DNA of 64,000 bases from Acheta domesticus (GCA_031308135.1 JAHLJT010009419.1:180080739-180144738); one strand, 5' to 3'. Shown: positions 25,140 through 39,100, numbered from the stretch's first letter. The notes: generated from the sequence alone by a model not told the origin. Numbers and translations: made by a program.

Positions 25140-25920
25140 TCGGGTTTCACTTAGCAATCACTTAAACTCCGACTACCAATTCCACAGTAGATCTGATATT
25201 TAGAAGAAGAAAAGGAGATGAAAACATATTTTATGAAAGTGTGTCTAGAAAAAAGGAGTGGCCAAATAAGGTTGCACAACTTGGCAAAACTTTCAAGACT
25301 TCGAGCAATATTCTGAAGAAAGACGTCTCCATCTTCTCCACATTCTCTCAGCGTCCTGCAGTTTTCAGTCGACAATCACGAAAACTGCAGACAATTAATT
25401 CCGTGACTTCAAACAGATCCAACAAATCTTGTTTTTGTATCAAGTACACCTTTAGAGACTGACTTATAAAAAGAGAAGACTGCAAGTACAGTTTGATGAC
25501 TTCTTCGGATTACATTTTTATTCTTCTGGGGAAGATTCTCGCATGAAAGCATTCCAACTTCTGCTTCTATTCAACACGTCTCTCGGATTTCAGACAACAA
25601 TCCCCAAAACTGCAAGCGACTGGCACCCAACTTTGCGACTGGAAACCGATCTTTTTTTTTTCAGTAGAAGAATAAAAGACAGATACAAATGTTTTGATAA
25701 CAGGTTCTACTCCAAAGAGTGTCCGAAAATGTCTGGCGCAAGAAGGCACACATGAAGTTTGTTTGCTTCTTTGGATTAAATGTTGGTTGTTCGGGGAATG
25801 TACTTATCACAGTAAGTCACTCCAACTTATTCATCTCAGCATACTATCAGTGTCTCCTTTAAGCAAACTGGAAGCAACCAACTCCGTGACTGGAAACCAA
25901 TCAGTTTTCCAGCTGAAGTA
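25140..25920. repeat. Diverged tandem duplications downstream of ELOVL
   Basis: Related blocks recur: actgcagacaattaattccgtgac (about 25383), actgcaagcgactggcaccc (about 25608) and actggaagcaaccaactccgtg (about 25868). gacttcttcggattacattt (about 25498) matches gcttctttggattaaatgtt (about 25765). Old units about 250 bp long. Confidence 0.55.
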
Positions 25921-26286
25921 AAGGAGCGAGATTCAGTTGCTTTTATGGCTGGTACAACTACGTAGAGCAGTGGTGTCAAGGTCTTCTAGTGGTGGCCGTA
26001 GCACCGTAGCATGCCACGAGCTTCTCTGCGCAACTAGCGTCGGGAAAGGGAACTATTAGTAACCCCGCCGTTTTACAATAGGAATGGCCTTGTCTCTGGT
26101 GGCGGGGTGATGAACAGCGTGGAGGGGCGATTTCGTTGTAGCACTCGTGCCACGGACTACCGGTCGCGGCATCGACCTTGACAACACTGACGTAGAGTGT
26201 CTAATGAAAGAAGGAGACACCACGGCTTCTTTTGCAGAGCATGCGACGTGCAGGGGCCGGCGACGGACGGAGGGCAGGGCGAGACT
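25517..26286 (-). other. Probable ELOVL 3'UTR and downstream flank
   Basis: Sequence downstream of the TAG. The first minus-strand AATAAA I noted is at 25522-25517, giving a possible 770-nt 3'UTR; this is not verified. The far part overlaps old diverged duplications. Confidence 0.3.
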
Positions 26287-26523
26287 CTACGCGTGCTTCC
26301 TCTTTGGCAGCAGCGGCTGCAGCGGCTCGGAGGACATCCTCCTCGGCGACGGGTCCCGCGGCGCGGCGGGCTTCGATCTCAGGTACGTGCGGATGTAGAA
26401 GCGCCCGAACAGGTACAGGAAGAACAAGGCGTTGATGGACAGCAGGGTGACGATGGGCATGGGGTAGTTGCACGGAATGAAGAACAGCTGCACCAGGTGA
26501 AGAAACACCAGGACGAACTGCAC
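26287..26523 (-). CDS. ELOVL: ELOVL coding exon 6 (C-terminus and stop)
   Basis: It encodes the last 78 residues: VQFVLVFLHLVQLFF, the CNYP motif, a final hydrophobic segment ending FGRFYIRTYLR, a basic Pro/Ser-rich tail, and KRKHA before a TAG stop. The acceptor is TTCGCAG. Unlike most of the window, this exon is GC-rich. The terminal KxKxx fits ER retrieval. Confidence 0.93.
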   Translation of the reverse strand: MQFVLVFLHLVQLFFIPCNYPMPIVTLLSINALFFLYLFGRFYIRTYLRSKPAAPRDPSPRRMSSEPLQPLLPKRKHA

Positions 26524-29500
26524 CTGCGAACACACAACGCGCGGTTTAGTGGCACTCGGGGGGAGCTTCGACGTACAAGACCTGCTTTTTGTTTACACAG
26601 TTCGCTTTTTTTTAAGCCAAATACTGTAGTGTTTTCGGTTTCAATTAGACAAAAAATGAAGACGGATATTTTGAGGTGTTAAGAGCCAAAAGTGTTACTA
26701 GCTATTTATTCAGAAAATATTTAATTAAATATTTTAGTGTTTCTTACACAGCTACGTGATAACCTTGAAGTCGTAAGATATGTGATAATGGTACTGCTGT
26801 ATGTACAAGAATCACAGAAAATATTCGATTCACGCAGGTTTTCTTAACAAATATTAATATGCACTTTTGGCGCTTAACATATTTTAGACATTTAGAATTC
26901 CATTTGTCCTAACAGAAATGATTAATTTTCCTCAGTGAAAGAAGTCTACGCAAAGCATCGATGTATAAAGGTAATCTTTCAATTTCTTTGTTTAAGGTAC
27001 CAAAATATTACTGGATGATTCCTACGCAAAATGCTCATGTTAGTTAATATACATCTTTCTTAAAGGAATGAATAGAACTAGACAATGAAAGGTGGTTACA
27101 GGGTACGGTAATTATCAATTAATGAAAAATAATCTGTTTTACGAGACGTAGTATAATATTAATATTTAATATTACTATAAAGGAAACATATTAATGCAGT
27201 ATTTCCTCTATGGTAATGCGAATAGCAGATAATGACAAAAATCAAAAAGTGTGCTCCGCAACTAAGGTTGACCCCTTTTGTTCAGTGGCCGCTCTAAAGG
27301 AAGTAGCGAGAGAGGACACTTCTTGTACTAAGTGTGCTTTTATGGCATACGTTTATAATCAGTTTAAGAAATGTAGCGAGAGATAAAGTCACGTTTGGAA
27401 GAGATCCAAAAGTCGAAAGTCATTTCATATATTATATTGTGTTTGAGATTTTTATATTCAAATTTAGTACAAATCTTTGTAATTACAAATGAAGAACAAT
27501 GTCTTTTTCATTGACTATGAGAAAGGAACTCTGCTTCCTAACAGGGTTCTCGAGCACTACACTTTCTGTATTTAGTTCATTTTGTCTTGAAAGCTAAGAC
27601 GTGCTGAATACACTTCTTTTTCTGGGAAGTTTTAATTATTATAGAACAGAATAAGAAAATTCTATATTCCAGCTTTATTTTCTGCTTTAGAAAAATAATT
27701 TTAAAATATATGACTTTAGTACAATTTCAATATTTTTTGTCAATATGCAAATATACTTGTAAAATTTGCATCACTTCAAAACACTTTAGGAGAAAGTTTT
27801 GTTAGAAAACTCAATTTTTCGAACCATCACCGGCGGTGTGTAATTTTAGTTTTCACTGTGACATGTATTAATTGCTAATGACCAAAGTAGTCGAAGCGAC
27901 TGAAAATAAATAAATACAAATAAAAAGAAGCACAATTTTCGTTTGACTGCCGGCGGTCACAGAAAGCTAAAGCGCGTCGGCACTCCACTGGCAACTTTGA
28001 AATTTGACGGAAGAGATTGAGGCAAAAGCACGAGGACGTTTCTCGGCCAGACGCCGTATTTCATCGCACGTGGCTGTAACTTCCATCCTGACGATGCGCT
28101 TGCCGTTTTCAGCCTTTCAAACTTTTAAAAGGCGCTTATTTGTCTCAACCAATATTTGATTTGATTTGATTTATTTGGTCAAAAACAGAGAAAAATGAAT
28201 ATGACGTATGGGGGAGAAGATTATTTGCGCACGTTTTCTTAAGTTCCACAATCTCTTCCCAACATTTTAACTATAAATACGACAGTTGAAAGGTGAATAA
28301 AATATAAGAAAGATATAATAATAAAATTTAAAAAAGCGCGAGATTAGCAACATTCGAAAAACTAGATTTTTTTTCCCCGAGTTATAGAAAACATACTTGC
28401 AACGGTAATGCGATGCAAGCGATTTTTCTGCATTGCTAACAAAATAGTCACTCACTCTCAGCTCTACTCCTACCACCAAAAGCAAAGAGAATGCTCAACA
28501 AAACGTGCGCATAGTGAATCTACATTTACGTCCAGAAGCAAAACAAAGGGCCATCTCAGCATTTGCTCAATGGATCAGGGAAACTGGACAAAATCCTGAT
28601 CGAGATGGGGGTTATTGACCCGGAAGCTGAAGTACTAGTGGCGAGCGCTAACCCTAGCAGCACCCACATTACCAAGGAGGAGGGGGGGCTCTGAAGCCCA
28701 CAGATTAATTTTTGATTTTATTGATGTTTTGGTAATTTTGATAAATTAATAAATTCGTATACCTAATAGTACTGCATTAATTAAAAAAAATTAGGCACGG
28801 CAAGGAAATTGTTTTTTCCTTTCTTTTTTTTCCATTTTTTCCTTTTCTTTTAGAGAAATACGCTTCGGAAATTTCGTCAATCGTCGGTGAGAACGGTCTT
28901 TTCCTCCTGCGCCGCCGAGCAGCTCAGAGCGGTCGCACCCACAGCCTTTCAACGCCCATTTGAACTGGCGACGGCGCTAACAGCGGCGCGCTCTATCCTC
29001 GCATCTCTTGCAGGAACTAGAATGACAAACTGCATGCCACGTTCTTGAACGTGCGCGTGGGAGGGGGGCGTGGGCTCGCGAGAAACAAATAGGCGCGCCC
29101 GGTGGGAAATATGTCGCTGATGTTCGCTTCATACAGCTACGGTTCCTTCATGGATATATTACTAGGAAAACCAGGCAAACGTTGTTCTGCCCTTCATCTC
29201 CCTCTTTCCCCTCCCATCACCCTCTCACTGTCTCTCTCTCCCTCGCCCTGTCCCTGTCTGTCTGTTTCTGCCGCTCTCTGTCCTTCTCATTCACATTTAA
29301 TTGCAGATTCTGTACATCTCTGAGGTGAGGTAATATCGGCAAGCGCCGAACCAGCAAAAATGTAATAGCGTTCAATCCTGTGCATTACGGTGTGAGAAAC
29401 GTTTCTTGGAGGCCCTCTGCCTAAAAAATTTGCTTTTTAAGGCCAAAGAGCGCCTCGGTTTGGGAATATTTAACGATATAGATTCAAATTCCTGGCGAAT

Positions 29501-30062
29501 GTATTGCGGGTTGCATTTGACGTAAATATTTAGTTTTGTTCTACAGCGCAATGTAGTGGAGTTACAACAGATTTAATTGCACATAAATCTTCTCGGTGAA
29601 AAAACACAAGTGTCAACTTTCATGGAGATTGGTCTCATGCTGTCGAAGTTTAGCTCTTATGTATAAACCAACATCCACTTTTATATACAGATATTGTTGT
29701 TGTTATTGTTATTGTTATTATTATTAATAATATTATTTGCGTATCGTCTATTTCTGACCACGCTGCACATTCTCTTCCGAGGCCCAGTCGTATTCTATCC
29801 CGGAAAGAGATTAGCGTGTGTCATTATGAGGATCACCTTATCAGCTGTACCCCCTGGTAAGACAAGATTGTTAAGCCTTGAATTATAAATTATGAAGTGA
29901 CAGGACGGTGACGAGAGGTGATTGTGGTCTTTTTGAACCAGCATTCGCCTGTATGACCGAGGGAAACCACGAAAACCCCGACCAGAATGGGCCGCCCGGG
30001 GATCGAACGCGGACCTCCCGACTGCGAAGGAAGCTCCCTACGCTCTGAGTCACTTCGCTCGG

Positions 30063-30107
<45 letters not shown>

Positions 30108-33100
30108 ATTATTATAAATAAATACCATGTATTTTATATTTCTCACAAATGGGCCAAATGTTTTTCGGACAATACGCCAAACTGTGCCGAGAGACTCTGG
30201 TTCCCCTTTCCTTCCGCCCTGTTGATTTATCCACAATTCCAGTGGAGAACCGTTGTTTCTACAGCATTGTTGACCGAGAGGAACTAGGGTTCGCATGAAT
30301 TTTCTACACTAGCTACGCAGCTTTGTCAAATTCAACCATCCAGAAGGATAATTTTAGAGCATCTACACGTTTACACGTTCTACTCCACCGTACATGTCGG
30401 GTCACCAGCCAGAAACTAAGAGCTTGTCCCAGCTGCTCTCAGCCACCGTGAGGAGATATCTGGTGCAAAAAACATCATACGCTGACGTGTAGGTTGTGGC
30501 GGATTTCTCTTTCCATCGCGGAGGAACACCACCAATCACGGGATGCACTCGCAAGACTAATGACCCAAGTGGTTGACCCGCTCTATGACGAACTCCAGCA
30601 GAATATTGATTGATTGTTAGTGACTCCTGGAGCTTCACCTACTGAGGTCATTAGTCCCGCATGTGTAGAACGTGTTTTTTCATCGGTCGGTAGTGGTGAT
30701 CCCCGCTGGATGGCGAGATCTTCCGGTGCTGATCTTCCGTCGACTAGCGGGGTTTTCCTAACCAGGTTCTCCCACCAGCAGGGCACAGCCCCAGCCAGAA
30801 GAAGCTCTAAACCCCCGACCAGTCTCCCGGCATGGCGGTAGTGTAACGCATGTTAGCGCGCGCGCGTGTGTGTGTGTAAGGGGTGAGGATAGGACAAGGA
30901 AGAGGAAGGAAAGATCGCGCGCGCGGTCCGTGACCCGTTTGTTAGAGTACAGTTCCAGCATTCGCCTGGTGTTGATCGGAGAAATCACGGAAAACACCCG
31001 ATCAGAGCAGCCGGCCGCTAGAATTCTCGTCCAGGCAGCGACTGAATTCGACCTAGCTGACAAGGTAGTGTCGAAAATCCTGCCGCCGTGGGGACTCTAA
31101 CCTGAGACCTCCGTTCAGAGCACTGCAGTGACACAAGTTGATGCACTGAGCCACCTCTCCTGGTGGGTCCAACGGAGTCCCTCGTCTCAGCGGGGCAGCG
31201 CGGTGAGGCAGCGGAGTCTCGTGGCGGCGAAGGCAGCGCTGAGGGGTGCGGGTCGGCGCGGGGAGAAAGTTGAGTGCAACGCAAGCGGTCGCGGGCAGCG
31301 GAATCCACACTTCACTACCCGAGCACCAGGGAACATTATTGCGTTTCTGGTGTTCTCATTACTGTTCGCCTGACCCTTTGCGGAGTCTCTTCGAACTGGG
31401 TGGCTCTCTTGGGTTTGTGTTCGGTGTTATTTATGAGGAAAGATTAGGGAAATTGTACTATCGATGCAGGCAAAATCCTCCGCTCGCAGGCATAAAAATG
31501 CTAATTGGGCTCAGGCACATTTAGAATATGGGAAACGATTTTGAAATGTTTTAATGTTATTGGTATCTTTGTTGTTTTATTTGTACCGTTTTAACCATGC
31601 TGCTTTAGCCGTGTCGTTTTATCTGGTCTGATTTTCCTTTTCGATTTATTCCTCCCTGTTCTGTTTCATCCTTGCCGATAATTCCATTTCGTTTTAACCA
31701 TTCGAGTATTCAACCCTCAGGTAAAACTATCACGATGAAATCTTATAGACTTCTGATTTTTTTCAGCATTCGGGTTAATGGTTTTCTGAAGGACTGAACT
31801 TGTAACAGAACATTATTATGTGAAGGGAAAAGATTTTTCGTAAATAACAAAACGTGGTAACTCCGGACGAGTGTAACAGAGCGTTTGTGATTGCCACCAA
31901 GATACAGAAGACACGCAAACTCAGCGGTTAAAACTGTCACTTATCTCGAACACGTGTCGACTTTTTGCGGTGGATTAAAGATGGTAAATATTGATAAGGA
32001 ATTGAATAGGAACCCGTCCTGGATGACTGAGGTGATGAGAGAGTGACGATTCAACTAGTTGGTCTGAAAGTTCGCGAGTTCGAATTACACCTTGTGGATT
32101 GATGCACTCCTTTTCTTTTTGTCTCCGCTGTGTTGTGGGGAGTCTCACAGTTTGGCGACCCTGATCCGAGGGCCTCGTAAGTATAACAGTGCTTTACATA
32201 TGGTATGAGATACATTTCACGGAGGATTTACAACCTAAGTAGGTTTAAAAGAGAATTGAGTGGCTTGGAAAAAACGTAAAATGAATTGATATCCACTCCA
32301 GTGTACACACGTGAGAATAAAATTGATTAACAACCAGAAATAAAACCATTTAGATGAGTCTTCTATAACACTGGAATTTTAATACACTAATTACAATACC
32401 TGTATCGTGTGAAAGTGAGAATGGTTCAGGCTGGCATTACGTATTGTACTACTGATATTTCAGTAAGCTTTATTAGCAAAATTTTCTAGTATAGTCTTCA
32501 TAACCTTTTAACACAACTTTGAGTGAAATTTGGGTGTGTCGGTACATTCAGACTGTCCAGCATCGAATGAAAGTGGAGCATTTCCTTTCGAGATATTTCC
32601 GTTTAAACTGTAGGTGTATTGATGTCAAGAAAAGTAGCCCGTGCAAGTCCTTCGGCCATGTGGTAGGACACAGGGAAGCAGTATTTGGGGGAAAGTTAAA
32701 GTCCATCCGGCCGTTGACGGGTGGTTTCTTTCCGGACCAGATTGCTGAAACAGTTTTGAGGCAAGATCCACCAGCCCTGTTCTTGGAGATTCGTGATACG
32801 CCATCATTCCAATATGAGTTTTAGCAATATTCAGTATTTTCTTCGTATTTCCGCACAACAAGTAGGTAGAAACATTAGATTACGATATCGTATAGTGATA
32901 TTTAATAGATTTTTTTTAAACGAGTCGTGGATCAGAAATATCGATAAAATGAAAAAAAGTAATGTTGTTTAGACCTTCAAATATTACGTTACGTTACGAT
33001 TTCTTTGACAATTCTACTCGTGAAATTAAAACCAATGGAGCTATACATACAAAATTCATCAATCAGGGCGGTGTATCTCAAAAAGTGTATCGCTTTTTCT

Positions 33101-36100
33101 ATCCGATTTTTTTCTTACCGTTCCTCCCTACTGGCCAATCATAAGCAGTGACTCATTTATTTTAGTAGGCGGTATACGTTGATCGCTACGTCGGTGTCCA
33201 ATAAACTGCGTATGTTCTGTAATCTAACTTCTTTGATTTTAGCATAGCTTATTCCAGTTATTTTTAATTTTTGGCGCATTTTGGAACTCTGTTGGACATA
33301 ATTTCGTTCGTGGAATAGTCCTATTAAATACCACTCGTGCTTTGGAAATTCTCGGATAAATTCCTCCCTCGCTTTGCGAGTCGGGGATTTATCGCCAATT
33401 TCCAAAGCACTCGTGGTATTACCTATGATAATTCCACATCACTTTTCCTTACTGTCACTAAAGATCTTATTGCTTATTGTCTTTATTTTGTGAGGATTGT
33501 ATCGTTGACCTATCTTAGATCATGTGCAAGAAGAATATTCGGTCATAAGTTGAAAACTTCTGTGAACTGATCTCGGCATTTGCGACCTGTTCGAAACCAA
33601 ACATGAATCTGACGCTGTACAAAGCGGATAAATGCTCTGTTGTAACAAAGTGTAACAAGTGTGAACTTCTAAATATGCTTGTCAGTTTTTATCTAAATTT
33701 TCTTAGAAATATCCGACATTTACTTCGTGAAACACAAGTATTCAACATCAATACTGTGCACAAGAACGTTTAATTTTAAAAAAGTAATATTCTGTATTTT
33801 TTAAATATAACTTAGTTGAAATAAATCACTAAGATCACTTATTTGAACAAAATCCCTAATTAATATAAGCGCATATTGTTTTTTTACACGACAAAGAAAA
33901 GTTGAAAGTTCTTATCGTAATACGACATAATCAGTAATTGCTACGACGAAACAAAAGTAGTATACCATATATAATGCCAGGTACCTTGTGGCAGTATTAA
34001 AAAATTGTATCATTTCATTCATCAAAAAATCAATTTTGAATTAAGTAGACCTCTACTCCTTGTTGCGTTTTGTATACTACATATTCTACCTAATTTTAGT
34101 TTGTTGCTGTTCTCAATGTGCACGAGATCTCCCAAACATCCATAATAGCTTTCCAAGTGCATACAAGTTTCTGTCGCGATTGTCTTCTATTAGAGGTATC
34201 TCACATCTTGCATGTCTTTGAAATGTTATTACCATTCTATAGTTTTGTTTTCTGTTGTGTTTAGTGTTTATATATTTTTTTCATAGATTTATCTGCGAGC
34301 CATCCTTATAAACACCGATTTGTTGTTGTCTCAGGCCACCTGTCGTCTCCCGGTGCCCTCTTAGCGATAATCTCGTTCCTCGTACTTTCGCAATGACATA
34401 GTTGCAGCTCTGGTGCAAGGAACCGGTTCTCTGGGCAGCGTTTATGATACCCGTTCGCCTGGTTCCTCGTTTGGGCTTCTTTCGCCGGCGCTCCTTGCCC
34501 CTCCCTCCCTCACTCTCTGTCTCTCTCTTTCTGTCCCTCTCTTTCTCTCTTCCGACCACAGATTCCCTCGGCACTCACCGTCCATTCAAACCGCACACAC
34601 GTCGACTCCTGTCAGCGCTCTCCGTCTCCGAACTGGCTCTCAGGAAGTGAACTCGATTAAAACGCTCTACTTCTCCCCTGTGCTTAGTTTTAATGTCCAT
34701 GGGACCGATTAATTAGTTGTGTATCAGGTGTTCATATATTTTTTGTTCTTAATTCTCATTTAAAAAAGGAAGATGAGAGCAATTGTTTTAGAAATATAAT
34801 TGAATATTTCATAACACGCTACCCCTATTTTGAACAGAAATAAAAACAACATACGTACAATGTTTCATTTCTTCACCTCAAGTCTCATTTGCAGAAATGT
34901 TTAAAGTTGTTTTGATTATAAACATTTACAGAAACAATCCGATTACGTTGTTACGTTCACTTTCCAATATATTGTGTCGTTTTGAAGAAATCACATTTTG
35001 ATGGTTCTATTTTTTGCACGCAAAATAAACGTCGTGTACGTCGCTTGCAAAATAAAAACTATCAAATGCCGTTTTGTGGCATTACCCGACGCCAAAGTTA
35101 ACTTCCCGTGTATCCCAGTTCTTTTCCGCCGATTGTAAGTGGTTCACACGTTAACTGAACCGTTATCTTTTCCTTCGTTTGGAAACTACTAATTAGACGA
35201 AGATAAGGAAATAATGAACTGAAATGACAGTGTGATGCAATATTTTAGAGAATGAGAAAGTTCCAAATTTTTGTAATAGCTAAATAGTCAATTAGCTAAT
35301 TTTAATGTTGCTTACCTTTAAACATAAAATTAGTTACGGTTAAAAAATTCTTTGATGTTGGTAGCTAACATGAGTTAAAAATGCAACATAATCATAATAA
35401 ATTGTTAGATACTTTTCTCGTTAATACAATTAATAAAATAAAGTAATATTCGACTTGCTAACCGCGATTCTCATTATCATAATAGTATTTAGTACTTTAA
35501 TATTTGTTCTATCAAACAAAGATCACTCATGTACCTTTTTCATGCCTTTGCTATTGAAAAATATGAGTTATGAAATAGAACTATGACTAAAGAGTTTATA
35601 CTTACCAACTGCAAAAGTGTGAGGTATTTCTTCCACCAGAGATATTTTGGTACTGGGGTCCAAGTCCTGCTACCAGGTAATATGAATACATTACAACATG
35701 TACAAAGCTGTTGATTACTCCCAGAAGAGTGCCTTGACCACCTGTAAAAGAATATCTGCATTATACCCAGCAGTGTCTATGAGTATAATACATTATTTCT
35801 ATAAGCAGTGATTAAAATAATTGCAGAGAAGAAAGCCCAGATGTTTTAGTTACTTTTTTTTAGTTTAAATCAATCCAATGTGCTTTGGCACAACGTACTT
35901 TTCTCCACTATATCTCTCTACATGGACGAAAACCTTGCCAAGTTCAAAAACGAAGGTATTCCTCTCGAACCATAAGAAATCGTATAAAAAGACGTCAGTT
36001 ATATTAGGTCAAGCACGAAACACATAGGCAATTGTTAATTAGGAAACCCGCTGGACAATTATGCATGACCCACTCAAGTGTTGCAGCAACCCCTGCTATC

Positions 36101-39100
36101 CTCAGGAAAAACATGAAACTAAATAGAAGAAGAACCAGTAAAGATATTTTTTTGTAATAATAAAACCCATTTTTCATTTAAGATCAAGTCCCTCATATTG
36201 TTGAAATACATTTTAACTTTACTTTGTTTTACGTAATTTTTTTCTTGTGCTTTGGTTCTATGGAAACGTCAGTAAAACCGACTGAGACGCGGCTCATCCC
36301 GGACAGCCAAGAACATTGGTTCTATGGAATTTTTCGCCATTTACCTTCCCTGTTCTGAACTGTTTCATTCATTACAAATATTCTATGATAAATATTTAGA
36401 AGTAGCTCATCAAAATTATCAAATAAAAAACAAATTGTGAAATTAATGCTAAAAGTCATAGAGTTAAAATAAAAAAAATTAAATCTATCTTTGTCAATCG
36501 TTTCGTGACAAAGCGGTATTTTAATGACATTTTGCATTCTTCTGTAACTATACTTAATAAATTAAAAAATCCCACGGCATGGATCTGCCCGTTGTTGCCT
36601 CTGGTTTGTGCCGCAAAAGGCGAGCGAGAGCGACAGCTTCGCTCCGAAGGCACATGCTTCTCCATACGCGCGCGCCTCACCGCATCTGGTGGGGGAGCCC
36701 TCAAGCTGCGCGAGGGCATTGCCGAAACCGCCGCAAAGGCCACCCGCGCTCAGTGCGCCCCTCCCCTTCCCCTCCCCCTCCCCTCCCCTCCCCTCCCCTC
36801 CCTCCCCCTCCCTCCCCCTCCCCACCCCCTTCCCCTCCCCTCCCCTTCCCTTCCCCTTCTCCTCCCCTTCCCCTCCTCTTCCCTCCCCCTTCCCCCTTCC
36901 TCATCCCTTCCCCTCCCCTTCCCCCTTCCTCACCCCCTTCCTCTCCCCCTTTCCCATCCACCGTCTTTTACATTTCCCACGCCTCCCCCGCCGCGCCGCG
37001 CCTCAAGGGCAGTCCCACCGCCTGAGGGAGAGGAGCACCGCGCTCAACAATGGGGCATGAAGGGGGGGGTCGAGCTGCGCTTAGTGTTTCACGCAGTCAC
37101 CCCGTAGGTGTGTAGCACGGTGTAAGATGTATAGGTGTGTCAACTAGCCGCCTTTGGGGCAAATTTTCTGAAGCCCGTTTGAGGATAGTTCCTCGCGTGT
37201 CCGCACGGTGCGCACGACCGGTTTGGGTCACGGTGTAAGATATACATCTTAAGATGACATCTTAAACGATGGCTATTACACAGTTTTACAAAACATTTCC
37301 TACCCATTTTCGTAACTGTTCGCGCTATACGTTACCAATTCCAGCGCGAAGCGACAAATCACTGACTTGAAACTTGAAATCAGCTGGCCACAGAGCTGTC
37401 GAATGAATCACGACCAATGAGACCCAAAGATCTCAGCGCTTATATGCGAGAACTGTGAGAACTAGCCTCACATAAGCTTCAGTTTTAGCCTGGGAGTGAA
37501 CCCACCTATATATCTTACACAGTGGTGTGTAGTTTTACAAAAATTTTGAAGTCGCCTGTTAACAACTTGGTCTTGTAGCGACCACTATGATTGTTTTAAC
37601 TGTAGGGGCAACTGTAGGAAGAACACGGACATCCATGGACAACGCAAACATCCATGCCCGAGGCGGAATTCGAACTCGCGACTCTTCGAGCCGAGCCAGC
37701 TATGACCTTCAGCCTTAGCCACCTCGGCTCTCCAGGCCGGCTTGGTGTCTATTATATCTCCCTTTACTGTAACTAACACTCTCCCAGAAAATATTTAGTT
37801 CAACACCCTTGGAGTAGGGTCATATATACAAATTCGCAACCTACAGTCTATTTATAGTTCCTTAGATTCTCTATAAGGTAGAGCTAATACTAAATTGCGT
37901 TTTGTTTACATTTGAAATTAAAAAGAATAGATGATACTATTCAAAAAAGGGATTAGAGAAGAGAGATTAATGTGTTACTGAAGAGAGATTAATGTGTGTC
38001 ATGGAATTGTTTTAGAAATATCAAAAATCGCCAAAAACTAGGTTTCTAAATCATGCCCTAATGTGTGTCATGCATGTCCATGCCTCCCTCCCAAAGGCCT
38101 TGAGTATTCGTTTACCTTCCTTTATTTCGCAAAATTGATTTAAATATATATTTATATTACAATTGTAAACGTATTTAAACAATAATATTGTATAGAACAC
38201 GGAAGGAAAACTTGCGTGTACATGTACTATAAATATGTTTCCAACTGTTTCACTAATGCGAAAAAAACATTTATAAAAATGTAACCTCATCTAAGAGATA
38301 CGTCGTTGTTGAAGTACTTTATTACTTAGAATTTTACCACACTCGTAAATTTTCTAACCTCACCCCCCCCCCCGAGAAAATTCCTGCGCTCCTTCATTAC
38401 CTGTGCGAGATGTAACTGCGAAGCCACGGGAAGTGACTTCCTTCAAAGAATAAGAGACGTCGTTTTCCTGATAGCGGAGAAATTAGATCCTCTTACAATT
38501 CCCACACTAATCAGATATAATTTTTGCGTAAGTAGGAAATTGCCAAGTAATGGATGAATAGTCTAACACCGTTGTTTATCGGTACTTTGGGGCTCATTAA
38601 TCAAAAGTAGCTGAGAAACATGGGATCCCATAGAGTGATGAAAAATAAGAATTGTCCATGCATTTCATGAAGTAATTGTCACAGTAAATTCGTTTTGAAC
38701 AGAGCCTGGGAATTAAAAATGACATTTTCGCGCACTGAACATTTTATAAATGAAAACAAATTAATACAAAACAAATCACACACTCTGCTACACTCGCCGA
38801 TTTCCTCTCAACATACATTTTTTTATTATTAACTATAAAATATAAGTCAAATAGAATGAAATTTCATCAAATCATCAAAGATATATCTTGATATTATTTT
38901 ATTTTCTTATAATTTTGGTTTTATTGTCTGCTGTGACTGAAATAACTCTAAGAGCTGTTAATGTGTTGAAAATTAGTTTATAATTTAAATTTTAAGTGGT
39001 TTTCAAGACCCAAAACATTCATAATCGTCTCCTCCTAACCCACCGACTTGTAGAAAACAAGCACAAGCCACGGCAACCATTTTATTGCCTTTGTTTCAAT

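Larger units (their letters stand above)
26524..35605 (-). other. ELOVL intron 5
   Basis: 9.1-kb intron, the largest. It contains repeat E (28.16-28.61 kb), a GC-rich/CT-rich block (28.9-29.3 kb), SINEs (29.89-30.06, 30.40-30.58, 30.60-31.16 and about 32.02-32.20 kb), a hairpin foldback (33.31-33.44 kb), a small hairpin (34997-35066) and a CT tract near 34.5 kb. The 26.53-28.15 kb portion is AT-rich with nothing recognised. Confidence 0.75.

Noticed and set aside
32519..32824. 101-residue plus-strand ORF within ELOVL intron 5
   Set aside because: No recognised domain, unclear start context and no repeat or exon support.
36456..37107. Proline-rich 200-residue ORF
   Set aside because: Produced by the C/T-only tract; other frames are equally open.
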